From positions 48,083-112,082 of the forward strand of contig NZ_LZSY01000086.1 in assembly GCF_001665625.1 (NCBI RefSeq): a stretch of DNA of 64,000 nt, in the 5' to 3' direction. The DNA is from Mycolicibacterium peregrinum. GTDB lineage: Bacteria; Actinomycetota; Actinomycetes; Mycobacteriales; Mycobacteriaceae. The notes under the pieces are model-generated. The model did no database searches and was not told where the DNA came from. It saw nothing but the letters and a program-made list of their open reading frames with translations. This document shows positions 50,290 to 58,453 of this stretch, one piece after another. How positions within the stretch are numbered: the stretch's first letter is position 1; each line of letters starts with the position of its first letter. Position numbers and translations under genes: made by a program.

Positions 50290-51033
50290 TCAGTGAGCCC
50301 CGCTCCATGCGGCCCAACGGGTTTCACCGAGAATCCCGTCGTCACCGGTGACCAGGCTGTTGTCGTCGACCGCGGTACCGAAGTACTTTGCCTGCGGATC
50401 GACCACGACCGGCTTGTCGTCGCCCTGCTTGGCAAGCACCGCACGCGCCATGTCGGCGAACGAGAATTTGTCGGGCCCACCGATGTTGACGATCCCGTTG
50501 AGCGGAGCGCCCTGAGCGACCTTCGCGACCTCACCGGCGACGTCGTCGACCGAGATCAGCTGGATCCGCGCATCGGGGACCCGCACCTCGTCACCCACCA
50601 CCAGCGATCCCGTGATGGCCTCGGCGAACTCCTGGAACTGCGTGGCCCGCACGATCGAGTACGGCAGTCCGGATTCGGTGATGTTCTTCTCCTGGGCCAC
50701 CTTGGCCCGCATGTAGCCGCTGTCCGGGAGTCCGTCGGTCCCCACGATCGACAACGCCACGTAGTGCCCGACACCGGTCTCCTTCGCGGCGGTCACCAGG
50801 TTGCGCGAGGACGTCGTGAAGAAGTCCAGCACCGGGCCGTCCTCGAACGAGGGCGAGTTGACCACGTCGACGAGTGCGTCGGCGCCGCTGAGAGCCTCAG
50901 CGAGGCCCTCGCCGGTGAGGACATTGGCGCCCGACGAAAGGGAGGCCGCGACCACGTCGTGTCCGGCTTCGGTGAGCAACCGCACCACCCGCGAGCCGAT
51001 CTGCCCGCTGGCACCTATGACTGTGATTTTCAT
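50290..51033 (-). CDS. NmrA/atypical SDR oxidoreductase
   Basis: The protein has 247 residues with the NAD(P) motif MKITVIGASGQIGSRVVRLL (GxxGxxG), VALSIVGTDGLPDSGYMRAK and PYSIVRATQFQEFA. It is close to sugar/quinone-type atypical reductases. ATG 51033 follows AAAGGA at eight bases. It is the first gene of the operon with the cupin and nitroreductase. Upstream (51034-51321) lie the etfA terminator and palindromic element copy 4, with no other gene. Confidence 0.87.
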   Translation of the reverse strand: MKITVIGASGQIGSRVVRLLTEAGHDVVAASLSSGANVLTGEGLAEALSGADALVDVVNSPSFEDGPVLDFFTTSSRNLVTAAKETGVGHYVALSIVGTDGLPDSGYMRAKVAQEKNITESGLPYSIVRATQFQEFAEAITGSLVVGDEVRVPDARIQLISVDDVAGEVAKVAQGAPLNGIVNIGGPDKFSFADMARAVLAKQGDDKPVVVDPQAKYFGTAVDDNSLVTGDDGILGETRWAAWSGAH

Positions 51034-51140
51034 TGTGCGAATCCTTTTCTCTGGCGTGCTGACAGAACCAACACTGGCACCGCATGCCGAGATCCAAACC
51101 CTGGAAAGTCCGTAGTCGGTCGCCTGGCCCACCGCCGCCT

Positions 51141-51188
51141 TGTCACGCGAGAGTGGCTCTCGGGCTCGAGCGCCACTCCAGCGTGACA
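51141..51188. repeat. Palindromic intergenic element, copy 4
   Basis: TGTCACGCGAGAGTGGC (51141-51157) and GCCACTCCAGCGTGACA (51172-51188) pair with two mismatches over 17 bp and the same 14-base loop length as copies 1-3. It lies between the etfA end and the SDR start. Confidence 0.83.
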
Positions 51189-51267
51189 CTCGGCACGCGT
51201 TGTGGGCGCCGATTGCGCCACACCGTTTCGCCAGACCGTTTCGCCACATCATTGCCCCCACACAGCA

Positions 51268-51302
51268 CAGAACCCCGGCGCACCAGGTGCACCGGGGTTC
51301 TG
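51268..51302 (-). terminator. Terminator of etfBA
   Basis: CAGAACCCCGGCGCACC (51268-51284) pairs with GGTGCACCGGGGTTCTG with one mismatch, leaving a one-base loop in the drawn pairing (several bases open in practice). It lies 20 bases after the etfA stop on the minus strand. Confidence 0.85.
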
Positions 51303-51321
51303 CGTCGACAGCTTGGGGGAA

Positions 51322-52278
51322 CTAGCCCTTACGCGCCTTGACCGCCTCGGTCAGCTGCGGGCTGACCTTGAACAGGTCACCGACGATGCCGAGGTCGGCG
51401 ATCTCGAAGATCGGAGCTTCCTCGTCCTTGTTCACCGCGATGATCGTCTTCGACGTCTGCATGCCGGCACGGTGCTGGATCGCACCGGAGATGCCCAGCG
51501 CGATGTACAGCTGCGGCGACACGGTCTTACCGGTCTGGCCGACCTGGAACTGACCCGGGTAGTAACCCGAGTCGACCGCGGCACGGGAGGCACCCACGGC
51601 ACCGCCCAGCGAGTCGGCCAGCTCCTCGACGACCGAGAAGCTCTCGGCGCTGCCGACACCACGGCCACCGGCGACCACAACGCTGGCCTCGGTGAGCTCG
51701 GGGCGGTCGCCGGCGACGGCGGGCTCGCGCTTGGTGATCTTGGTCGCGTTCTCGGCCTGGGCCGGGACCTCGACGTTGACGACCTCGCCGGCACCGTCGG
51801 CCGGGGCGGCCTCGACGGCACCCGGGCGCACCGTGATCACCGGGGTGTCACTGGTGACCTGGGCCTCGACGGTGAAGGCGCCACCGAAGATGCTGTGGAC
51901 GCCCACTGCACCTTCGCGGACCTCGACGACGTCGACGAGCAGGCCCGAGCCGATACGCGCGGCCAGGCGGGCGGCAATTTCCTTGCCGTCTGCGGTGGCG
52001 GCGACGATCACGCCGGCAGGGGCGGCCGACTCGGCCAGCCCGGCGAGCACGTCGACGACGGGGGTGACCAGGTAGCTCTCCGCGTCGTCAGACTCGGCGA
52101 CGTAGATCTTGGCCGCGCCGGCGGCCTTCAGGCCGTCGACCAGCGGAGCAGCGGTGCCGGGCTTGCCCACCACGACGGCGGCAGGCTCACCCAACGCGCG
52201 GGCGGCGGTGATGAGCTCGGCGCTGACCTTCTTCAATGCACCTTCGGAGTGCTCAGCGAGCACAAGTACTTCAGCCAT
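51322..52278 (-). CDS. etfA: Electron transfer flavoprotein alpha subunit
   Basis: EtfA (FixB in M. tuberculosis naming) binds FAD and passes electrons from acyl-CoA dehydrogenases to the ETF:quinone oxidoreductase. Its 318 residues have the C-terminal FAD motif [24 protein letters not shown] and [22 protein letters not shown], read as [13 protein letters not shown] in sequence. ATG 52278 lies 22 bases after etfB. It ends at a strong hairpin. Confidence 0.95.
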   Translation of the reverse strand: MAEVLVLAEHSEGALKKVSAELITAARALGEPAAVVVGKPGTAAPLVDGLKAAGAAKIYVAESDDAESYLVTPVVDVLAGLAESAAPAGVIVAATADGKEIAARLAARIGSGLLVDVVEVREGAVGVHSIFGGAFTVEAQVTSDTPVITVRPGAVEAAPADGAGEVVNVEVPAQAENATKITKREPAVAGDRPELTEASVVVAGGRGVGSAESFSVVEELADSLGGAVGASRAAVDSGYYPGQFQVGQTGKTVSPQLYIALGISGAIQHRAGMQTSKTIIAVNKDEEAPIFEIADLGIVGDLFKVSPQLTEAVKARKG

Positions 52279-52300
52279 GAGTTCTCGTTATGTCTTTCTG

Positions 52301-53092
52301 CTAGATCAGCTTTTGCGCGACCAGGTACTCGGCGATCTTGGTGCCGCCTTCGCCTTCGTCGGTCACCTTTTCACCGGCGGTCTTCGGCGGCTTCGGGGTC
52401 GAAGACAGCACCTTGGAACCGGCATTGGCAACGCCGACCTCATCGGCTTCCACGCCGATCTCGGCGAGGGTGAGCACGGTGACTTCCTTCTTCTTCGCGG
52501 CCATGATGCCCTTGAAGGAGGGGAAGCGGGGCTCGTTGATCTTCTCGTTGACGCTGACCACGGCCGGCAGCGAGGCCTCGAGGCTGAAGACGCCCTCGTC
52601 GGTCTCACGCTCGGCGGTGACCTTGCCGCCCTCGACGGTCAGCTTGCGCACGTGGGTGAGCTGCGGCAGACCGAGGTACTCGGCGATCACGGCCGGGACC
52701 GCTCCGCCGACACCGTCGGTGGCCTCGTTACCGGCGATGACCAGCTCGGTGCCCTCGATGGTGCCCAGCGCGCGGGCCAGGGCCCAGCCCGTCTGGATCA
52801 CGTCCGAGCCGTGCAGGCCGTCGTCCTTGAGGTGCACAGCCTTGTCGGCACCCATCGACAGCGCCTTGCGGATCGCCTCGGTGGCGCGCTCCGGACCGGC
52901 GGTCAGCACGGTGACGGTGCTGTCTCCACCCTCACGCTCCTTGATCAACAGCGCCTCTTCCACGGCGCGCTCGTTGATCTCGTCGAGCACGGCGTCGGCA
53001 GCCTCGCGGTCGAGGGTGAAATCGCCGTCGGACAGCTTGCGCTCCGACCAAGTGTCTGGGACCTGTTTGATCAGGACCACGATGTTCGTCAT
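52301..53092 (-). CDS. etfB: Electron transfer flavoprotein beta subunit
   Basis: EtfB (FixA) holds AMP and carries the docking loop for dehydrogenases. Its 263 residues include VVLIKQVPDTWSERKL, LVIAGNEATDGVGGAVPAVIAEYL and LPAVVSVNEKINEPRFPSFKGI, the ETF beta signature. ATG 53092 is preceded by a GGAGG-rich stretch. A GTTACCG/CGGTAAC palindrome 72 bases upstream suggests regulation by a TetR-type repressor. It is the first gene of etfBA. Confidence 0.95.
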   Translation of the reverse strand: MTNIVVLIKQVPDTWSERKLSDGDFTLDREAADAVLDEINERAVEEALLIKEREGGDSTVTVLTAGPERATEAIRKALSMGADKAVHLKDDGLHGSDVIQTGWALARALGTIEGTELVIAGNEATDGVGGAVPAVIAEYLGLPQLTHVRKLTVEGGKVTAERETDEGVFSLEASLPAVVSVNEKINEPRFPSFKGIMAAKKKEVTVLTLAEIGVEADEVGVANAGSKVLSSTPKPPKTAGEKVTDEGEGGTKIAEYLVAQKLI

Positions 53093-53163
53093 GACTCTGG
53101 TTCGTCCTCCTCGATGAGACCGGTGGCCCGGGCTCATATCACGTTCTGAGCAACTAGCACCAT

Positions 53164-53179
53164 GTTACCGGTCGGTAAC
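53164..53179. promoter_or_regulatory. TetR-type palindrome upstream of etfBA
   Basis: GTTACCG (53164-53170) and CGGTAAC (53173-53179) are perfect seven-base arms with two bases between. It lies in the etfB promoter region, and no regulator gene is adjacent. The form is typical of TetR operators at fatty-acid catabolic genes. Confidence 0.6.
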
Positions 53180-53290
53180 TTTTAGTGGTTCGCAGGAACA
53201 CCATAGCTGGTCGGAGTTTGTATTCCGGCCTCCCCTACCACACCTCCGGGGTGAGGGAACCGTTGGTCGAATCGCTACCGACCCTTCAAC

Positions 53291-53312
53291 CTGGGTAAGC
53301 CTGGGTTAGCCT
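53291..53312 (+). promoter_or_regulatory. Promoter and 10-bp repeats of the MGLP operon
   Basis: CTGGGTAAGC (53291-53300) and CTGGGTTAGC (53301-53310) are adjacent 10-bp repeats, one helical turn apart. A -10 hexamer, TAGCCT (53307-53312), lies eight bases before the ATG at 53321, so the leader is at most a base or two. Confidence 0.5.
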
Positions 53313-53320
53313 GCCTTCCA

Positions 53321-54094
53321 ATGAGCGCATTCGTTGGCGATCCGGATCACGCCCTACCCCTGACCGGCGAGCGGACCATCCCCGGCCTGGCCGAGGAGAA
53401 CTACTGGTTTCGCCGACATGAGGTGGTGTATCAGCGATTGGCCGGGCGGTGCGTCGATCGCGAGGTCCTCGAGGCGGGCTGCGGCGAGGGTTACGGAGCC
53501 GATCTGATCGCCGATGTGGCTCGCCGAGTCGTGGCACTGGATTACGACGAGGCGACCGTGGCACACGTGCGGGCCCGCTACCCCCGGGTCGACATCCAGC
53601 ACGGCAACCTCGCCGAGCTGCCGCTGGCCGACGAGTCGGTGGACGTCGTGGTGAACTTCCAGGTGATCGAGCACCTCTGGGACCAGGCGCAGTTCGTCTC
53701 CGAATGCTTCCGAGTGCTGCGCCCGGGCGGCGTTTTCCTGGTGTCCACTCCCAACCGCATCACCTTCTCCCCCGGACGCGACACCCCGCTCAACCCGTTC
53801 CACACCCGTGAACTCAACGGCGCCGAGTTGACCGAGCTACTGCAGGACGCCGGATTCACGGTCGAGTCGATGCTCGGGGTCTTTCACGGTGCCGGGCTCG
53901 CCGAGCTCGACGCCCGGCACGGTGGCTCGATCATCGAGGCTCAGGTACAGCGCGCGGTGGCCGACGCGGAGTGGCCCGAGCAACTGCTCGCCGACGTCGC
54001 GGCGGTGAGCATCGACGATTTCGACCTGACCTCCGCCGACGAGCGCAACATCGACGACAGCCTCGATCTGGTGGCGATCGCGGTGCGGCCGTGA
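53321..54094 (+). CDS. SAM-dependent methyltransferase of the MGLP locus (Rv3030)
   Basis: The protein has 257 residues. SAM motif I is VLEAGCGEGYGADLIADVA, with VDVVVNFQVIEHLWDQAQFV and CFRVLRPGGVFLVSTPNR behind it. The M. tuberculosis counterpart has been proposed to methylate glucose residues in methylglucose lipopolysaccharide, a cytosolic polysaccharide that modulates fatty-acid synthase I. GTG of the next gene overlaps its stop by four bases. Position and sequence type agree; the exact methylated position is not deducible. Confidence 0.87.
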   Translation: MSAFVGDPDHALPLTGERTIPGLAEENYWFRRHEVVYQRLAGRCVDREVLEAGCGEGYGADLIADVARRVVALDYDEATVAHVRARYPRVDIQHGNLAELPLADESVDVVVNFQVIEHLWDQAQFVSECFRVLRPGGVFLVSTPNRITFSPGRDTPLNPFHTRELNGAELTELLQDAGFTVESMLGVFHGAGLAELDARHGGSIIEAQVQRAVADAEWPEQLLADVAAVSIDDFDLTSADERNIDDSLDLVAIAVRP

Positions 54095-55698
54095 CGTCGA
54101 ATCCCGACCCCGAGCCGGTACCCCGGCCAAATGTCGCCGGCGACCCGGCTCCCCGATCCAATGTCGCCGGCGACCCGGCTCCGGGCCTGTTCACGCTCGT
54201 CCTGCACACCCACCTCCCCTGGCTGGCCCATCACGGACGGTGGCCGGTCGGCGAGGAGTGGCTGTATCAGTCCTGGGCGGCGGCATACCTGCCGTTGATG
54301 CGGGTGCTGCGCGGCCTGGCCGCCGAGGACCGCAGCCACCTGCTCACCCTCGGTATGACGCCGGTGGTCACCGCCCAGCTCGATGACCCTTACTGCCTCA
54401 CCGGGATGCATCACTGGCTGTCCAACTGGCAGCTGCGCGCCCAGGAGGCGACGACGCTGCGCGAGCCAGAAGGTTTGCGGCAGTTCGGGATTCGTGAGTA
54501 CGCCGAGGCCGGCGCGGCCATCGAGGAATTCACCACCCATTGGCGGCACGGCGCCAGCGGACTGTTACGCCAACTGATCGACGCCGAGACCATCGAACTG
54601 CTCGGCGGCCCGCTCTCGCACCCGTTCCAGCCGCTGCTCAACCCGCGACTGCGCGAGTTCGCGCTACGCGAAGGCCTGGCCGACGCGCAGCAGCGCTTCG
54701 GGCACACCCCCGCCGGCATCTGGGCGCCGGAGTGTGCGTACGCGCCCGGCATGGAAACCGGTTACGCCGCAGCCGGTGTCGGCCATTTCATGGTGGACGG
54801 TCCGTCCCTGCACGGCGACACCGCGCTGGGCCGGCCCGTCGGCGAGTCCGACGTGGTGGCGTTCGGCCGCGACCTGCAGGTCAGCTACCGGGTGTGGTCG
54901 CCCAAGTCGGGGTATCCCGGTCACGCCGCCTACCGCGATTTCCACACCTACGACCACACCACGGGCCTCAAACCCTCCCGGGTGACCGGTCGCAACGTCC
55001 CGTCCGACGAGAAGGCGCCCTACGACCCGCAGCGCGCCGACCGGGCGATCGACGAGCACGTCGCCGACTTCGTCGGCGTGGTCCGCCGACGACTGATCAG
55101 CGAGAGCGAACGGCTCGGCCGGCCGACACACGTGGTGGCCGCGTTCGACACAGAGTTGTTCGGGCACTGGTGGTACGAGGGTCCGGAGTGGCTGGGCCGG
55201 GTACTGCGGGCCCTGCCCGAGGCCGGCGTCCGGGTGGGCACCCTCGCCGACGCCAAGGCCCAGGGTTTCGTCGGCGCTCCGGTCGAATTGCCGCCCAGCT
55301 CTTGGGGTTCGGGCAAGAACTGGCAGGTCTGGAACGGCGAGAAGGTGGCCGATCTGGTGCAACTCAACAGCGAGGTGGTCGACGGCGCCCTGAGCACCGT
55401 CGACAAGGCGCTCACCCAGCACGCCGCGGTCGGTGCACCCACCGCGCGTGACCGGGTGGCCGATCAGATCCTGCGGGAGACCCTGTTGACGGTCTCCAGC
55501 GACTGGCCGTTCATGGTGAGCAAGGATTCGGCGGCCGAGTACGCGCGCTACCGCGCTCACCTGCACGCCCACGCGACCCGCGAGATCTCCGACGCTCTGG
55601 CCTCGGGTCGTCGTGACCATGCCGAGCGCCTCGCCGACGGCTGGAACAAGGCCGACGGCCTGTTCGGCGCCCTCGACGCCCGGCGTCTGCCAAAATGA
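54091..55698 (+). CDS. GH57-family alpha-glucan branching enzyme (Rv3031)
   Basis: The protein has 535 residues of glycoside hydrolase family 57. The nucleophile Glu214 sits in GIWAPECAY and the acid/base Asp353 in AAFDTELFGHWW; the LVLHTHLPWL segment is GH57 motif 1. It would introduce alpha-1,6 branches into the glucan backbone of MGLP. GTG 54091 overlaps the methyltransferase stop (GTGA). Residues about 11-30 are a duplicated PRxNVAGDPA decapeptide from a 30-bp tandem repeat. The open frame upstream to 53971 is rejected. Confidence 0.9.
   Translation: MTSNPDPEPVPRPNVAGDPAPRSNVAGDPAPGLFTLVLHTHLPWLAHHGRWPVGEEWLYQSWAAAYLPLMRVLRGLAAEDRSHLLTLGMTPVVTAQLDDPYCLTGMHHWLSNWQLRAQEATTLREPEGLRQFGIREYAEAGAAIEEFTTHWRHGASGLLRQLIDAETIELLGGPLSHPFQPLLNPRLREFALREGLADAQQRFGHTPAGIWAPECAYAPGMETGYAAAGVGHFMVDGPSLHGDTALGRPVGESDVVAFGRDLQVSYRVWSPKSGYPGHAAYRDFHTYDHTTGLKPSRVTGRNVPSDEKAPYDPQRADRAIDEHVADFVGVVRRRLISESERLGRPTHVVAAFDTELFGHWWYEGPEWLGRVLRALPEAGVRVGTLADAKAQGFVGAPVELPPSSWGSGKNWQVWNGEKVADLVQLNSEVVDGALSTVDKALTQHAAVGAPTARDRVADQILRETLLTVSSDWPFMVSKDSAAEYARYRAHLHAHATREISDALASGRRDHAERLADGWNKADGLFGALDARRLPK
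54121..54180 (+). repeat. 30-bp tandem duplication in the GH57 gene
   Basis: Bases 54121-54150 and 54151-54180 are identical except at three positions and encode PRPNVAGDPA then PRSNVAGDPA, just before the catalytic domain. The insertion is in frame and in a linker, so it is probably neutral. Confidence 0.85.
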
Positions 55699-55789
55699 CC
55701 ACCAGCTCGAGCGTGCGTGTCTGCCGCTCGACACCCCGCCAAACCTCAGCATTGTGCGCACGCTCGCACCGGCACGAAGGCACGCAGTC

Positions 55790-57031
55790 ATGAAGATCCT
55801 GATGGTGTCATGGGAATACCCGCCCGTCGTCGTCGGCGGTCTGGGCCGGCATGTGCACCACCTGGCCACCGCGCTGGCCGAAGCCGGTCACGAGGTCGTG
55901 GTGCTCAGCCGCAGGCCCACCGACACCGACCCGAGCACCCACCCGTCGACCGACGAGCTCAGTGAGGGCGTGCGGGTAGTCGCCGCCGCACAGGACCCGC
56001 ACGAGTTCGAGTTCGGTACGGACATGATGGCCTGGACCCTCGCCATGGGGCATGCGATGGTGCGCACCGGCCTTGCCGTCAAAGACTATTCGGGCGACCG
56101 CTGGGTACCCGACCTCGTGCACGCCCACGACTGGCTGGTCGCCCATCCCGCCATCGCTCTGGCCGAATATTTCGATGTACCACTGGTTTCCACGATCCAC
56201 GCCACCGAGGCCGGCCGGCACTCCGGGTGGGTATCCGGGCCGATCAGCCGCCAGGTGCACGCGGTGGAATCCTGGCTCGTGCGCGAATCCGATTCGCTGA
56301 TCACATGTTCGGCGTCGATGAGCGACGAGATCTCCGAGCTGTTCGGACCCGAGCTGTCCGAGATCCGGGTTATCCGCAACGGGATCGACGCCGACCTCTG
56401 GCCGTTTGCGCCCCGCCGCCCCCGTCAGGGTCCACCCGAGCTGCTCTACCTCGGCCGCCTTGAATACGAGAAGGGTGTGCACGACGCGATTGCCGCCCTC
56501 CCCCGCATCCGCCGCGCACATCCGGGCACCACACTGACCATCGCCGGTGACGGCACCCAGCAGCAGTGGCTCGTGGAGCAGGCCCGAAAGCACAAGGTGC
56601 TCAAGGCGACCCGCTTCGTCGGACGGCTCGGCCACGAGGAATTGCTGCAGGCCCTGCAGGCGGCCGACGCCGCCGTGCTGCCCAGCCACTACGAGCCGTT
56701 CGGCATCGTGGCGCTGGAGGCCGCGGCCACCGGCACCCCGCTGGTGACCTCCAACGTCGGCGGGCTGGGCGAAGCGGTGATCGACGGCCAGACCGGAATG
56801 TCCTTCGCGCCACGGGATGTGGTGGGGTTGGCCGCAGCGGTCCGCGCGGTACTCGACGATCCCGAGGCCGCGCAGCACCGGGCGATTGCCGCACGCGAGC
56901 GGCTCAGCGCCGACTTCGACTGGCACACCGTGGCCGCCGAGACCAGCCAGGTCTATCTGGCCGCCAAACGCGCCGAACGCGAACCGCATCCGCGTCGGCC
57001 GATCGTCGAGCACGCGCTCCCCGACCGCTGA
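55790..57031 (+). CDS. GT4 alpha-glucosyltransferase of the MGLP/glycogen pathway (Rv3032)
   Basis: The protein has 413 residues of the GT-B fold. The N-terminal loop is WEYPPVVVGGLGRHVHHLA, the C-terminal nucleotide-sugar site is YLGRLEYEKGVHDAIAAL, and the EX7E motif is in HYEPFGIVALEAAA. Rv3032 elongates alpha-1,4-glucan for MGLP and contributes to glycogen or capsular glucan. ATG 55790 follows GAAGG at a rather long ten bases. The frame is open to 55613, but that overlaps the GH57 gene. The gap from GH57 is 91 bases. Confidence 0.91.
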   Translation: MKILMVSWEYPPVVVGGLGRHVHHLATALAEAGHEVVVLSRRPTDTDPSTHPSTDELSEGVRVVAAAQDPHEFEFGTDMMAWTLAMGHAMVRTGLAVKDYSGDRWVPDLVHAHDWLVAHPAIALAEYFDVPLVSTIHATEAGRHSGWVSGPISRQVHAVESWLVRESDSLITCSASMSDEISELFGPELSEIRVIRNGIDADLWPFAPRRPRQGPPELLYLGRLEYEKGVHDAIAALPRIRRAHPGTTLTIAGDGTQQQWLVEQARKHKVLKATRFVGRLGHEELLQALQAADAAVLPSHYEPFGIVALEAAATGTPLVTSNVGGLGEAVIDGQTGMSFAPRDVVGLAAAVRAVLDDPEAAQHRAIAARERLSADFDWHTVAAETSQVYLAAKRAEREPHPRRPIVEHALPDR

Positions 57032-57050
57032 TTCGACCGGCATCGAATCA

Positions 57051-57071
57051 ATCCGCACCTAGCGTGCGGAT
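57051..57071. promoter_or_regulatory. Operator-promoter of the MFS-ArsR pair
   Basis: ATCCGCAC (57051-57058) and GTGCGGAT (57064-57071) are perfect eight-base arms. A -10 hexamer, TAGCGT (57060-57065), is embedded and ends six bases before ATG 57072. Binding here would block a leaderless promoter. The likely regulator is the HTH gene at 58446. Confidence 0.7.
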
Positions 57072-58453
57072 ATGGCACCACAACGATCTGCCGTCCTCAC
57101 GCTGATCGCGGCGTATCTCGGGCTGTTCATCGGCCTGGTCGACGCCAACGCAGTCAACCTGGCGCTGCCCGCCATCGGCGGTGACCTGGGCGGCGGGATG
57201 ACCGGCGCGCAATGGACCATCGACGCCTACAACGTGACATTCGCAGCGTTCCTGCTCACCGCGGGCTCCCTCGGTGACCGGTTCAGCCGGCGCCGCATGC
57301 TCCGCATCGGACTGATCACCTTCGCCACAGCCTCGGCGGCCTGCGCGCTGGCTCCGTCACTGACCTGGCTCGTGCTGGCGCGGGCGGCACAGGGAGCCGG
57401 TGCGGCCATGATGCTGCCGCAGGGCCTGGCCATCGCCGCCGCGGCGTTTCCGGACTCCCGCGGCCGGGCCCGCGCCACCGCGGCGTGGGCGATGGCCGCG
57501 GCGAGCAGCACCGCGCTGGGTCCACTGCTGGGCGGAGCGCTGGCCGAAACCGTAGGTTGGCGCTGGATCTTCTGGGTCAACGTGCCGGTCTGTGCGCTGG
57601 CGTTGGCCGCCAGTGTCACGCATCTGCCCGATTCCCATGATCCGAACGCCGCGCGCATCGATCTGTCGGGCCAGCTCCTGGCCGTGGTGGCGCTCGGGGC
57701 GGCACTCTGGTCCTGGTCGAGGGGCATGACTGGCGCTGGCCGCAGACGGTCGCGGTCGCCGCGATCGCCCTGGCCGCGGTCGGCGGGTTCCTGGCCACCC
57801 AGCGGCGCAACCCACACCCGATGCTGCCGCTGGATCTGTTCGCCGGCCGCCGACTGGTGGGCGCCCTGCTGGCGACCTTCACCATGACGTTCGGCATCTA
57901 CGGGCTGCTGCTGGTAAACAGCTTTGCCTTCCAACAACTCCGCGGCTTCAGTGCGTTGGAGACCGCAGCGTGGTTCCTGCCGATGGCGCTCGTCTACCTA
58001 GCGCTGATACCCGCGGTCAACGCACTGGCCCGCCGCACCGGCCCACGTCTTCCGATGGCGGCCGGACTGGTGTTGATGGCGACGGGTTCACTGCTGTACG
58101 CCGCAGCGGGGCCGCACGCCGCGATCGGATGGCTGGAACTGTCCTTCGTGCTGGCCGGTGCCGGGCTGGCCCTCAACACCGGCCCGGCGGTGACACTGGC
58201 CATGGCCGCGATCCCGGTGCGGCGGGCAGGTCTGGCCGCGGGCGTGGTGAATCTGTCCCGGCTGCTGGGTATCACTGTCGGTGTCGCGGTGTTGGGTAGT
58301 GCCATGACCGTCGTCGGCGGCGCCGCGGGTGTGCGCACCGCGCTGTTGCTCGGTGCGCTGTGCCAGTTGGCGGGTGCGGTGCTGGCCCTGCGGCTGACGC
58401 GGCACACACCGGCGCCCACGGTCGCCATCGGGAAGGAGTCCTGCCATGCGTGA
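57072..58453 (+). pseudogene. DHA2-type MFS efflux pump with a frameshift
   Basis: Two frames together encode one multidrug-type MFS protein of about 460 residues. The 5' part (57072 to about 57712) has GLFIGLVDANAVNLALPAIG, GSLGDRFSRRRMLRIG and ending VALGAALW. The 3' part continues in another frame from about 57713 (LVEGHDWRWPQ) through LPLDLFAGRRLV to the stop at 58453. The switch is explained by loss of one base near 57712, for example in a TCC run. The first frame alone ends at 57887 after an Arg/Ser-rich nonsense tail. Either the gene is inactive or this is a sequencing error; codon use on both sides is normal. Confidence 0.8.

Noticed and set aside
51322..53092. Nitrogen-fixation fixBA genes
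   Set aside because: The names fixA/fixB are used for these in M. tuberculosis, but there are no fixC/fixX or nif genes; these are ordinary ETF subunits.
57072..58453. Programmed ribosomal frameshift in the MFS gene
   Set aside because: No slippery heptamer or downstream pseudoknot is evident at 57705-57720, and MFS pumps are not known to use frameshifting; a mutation or read error is simpler.
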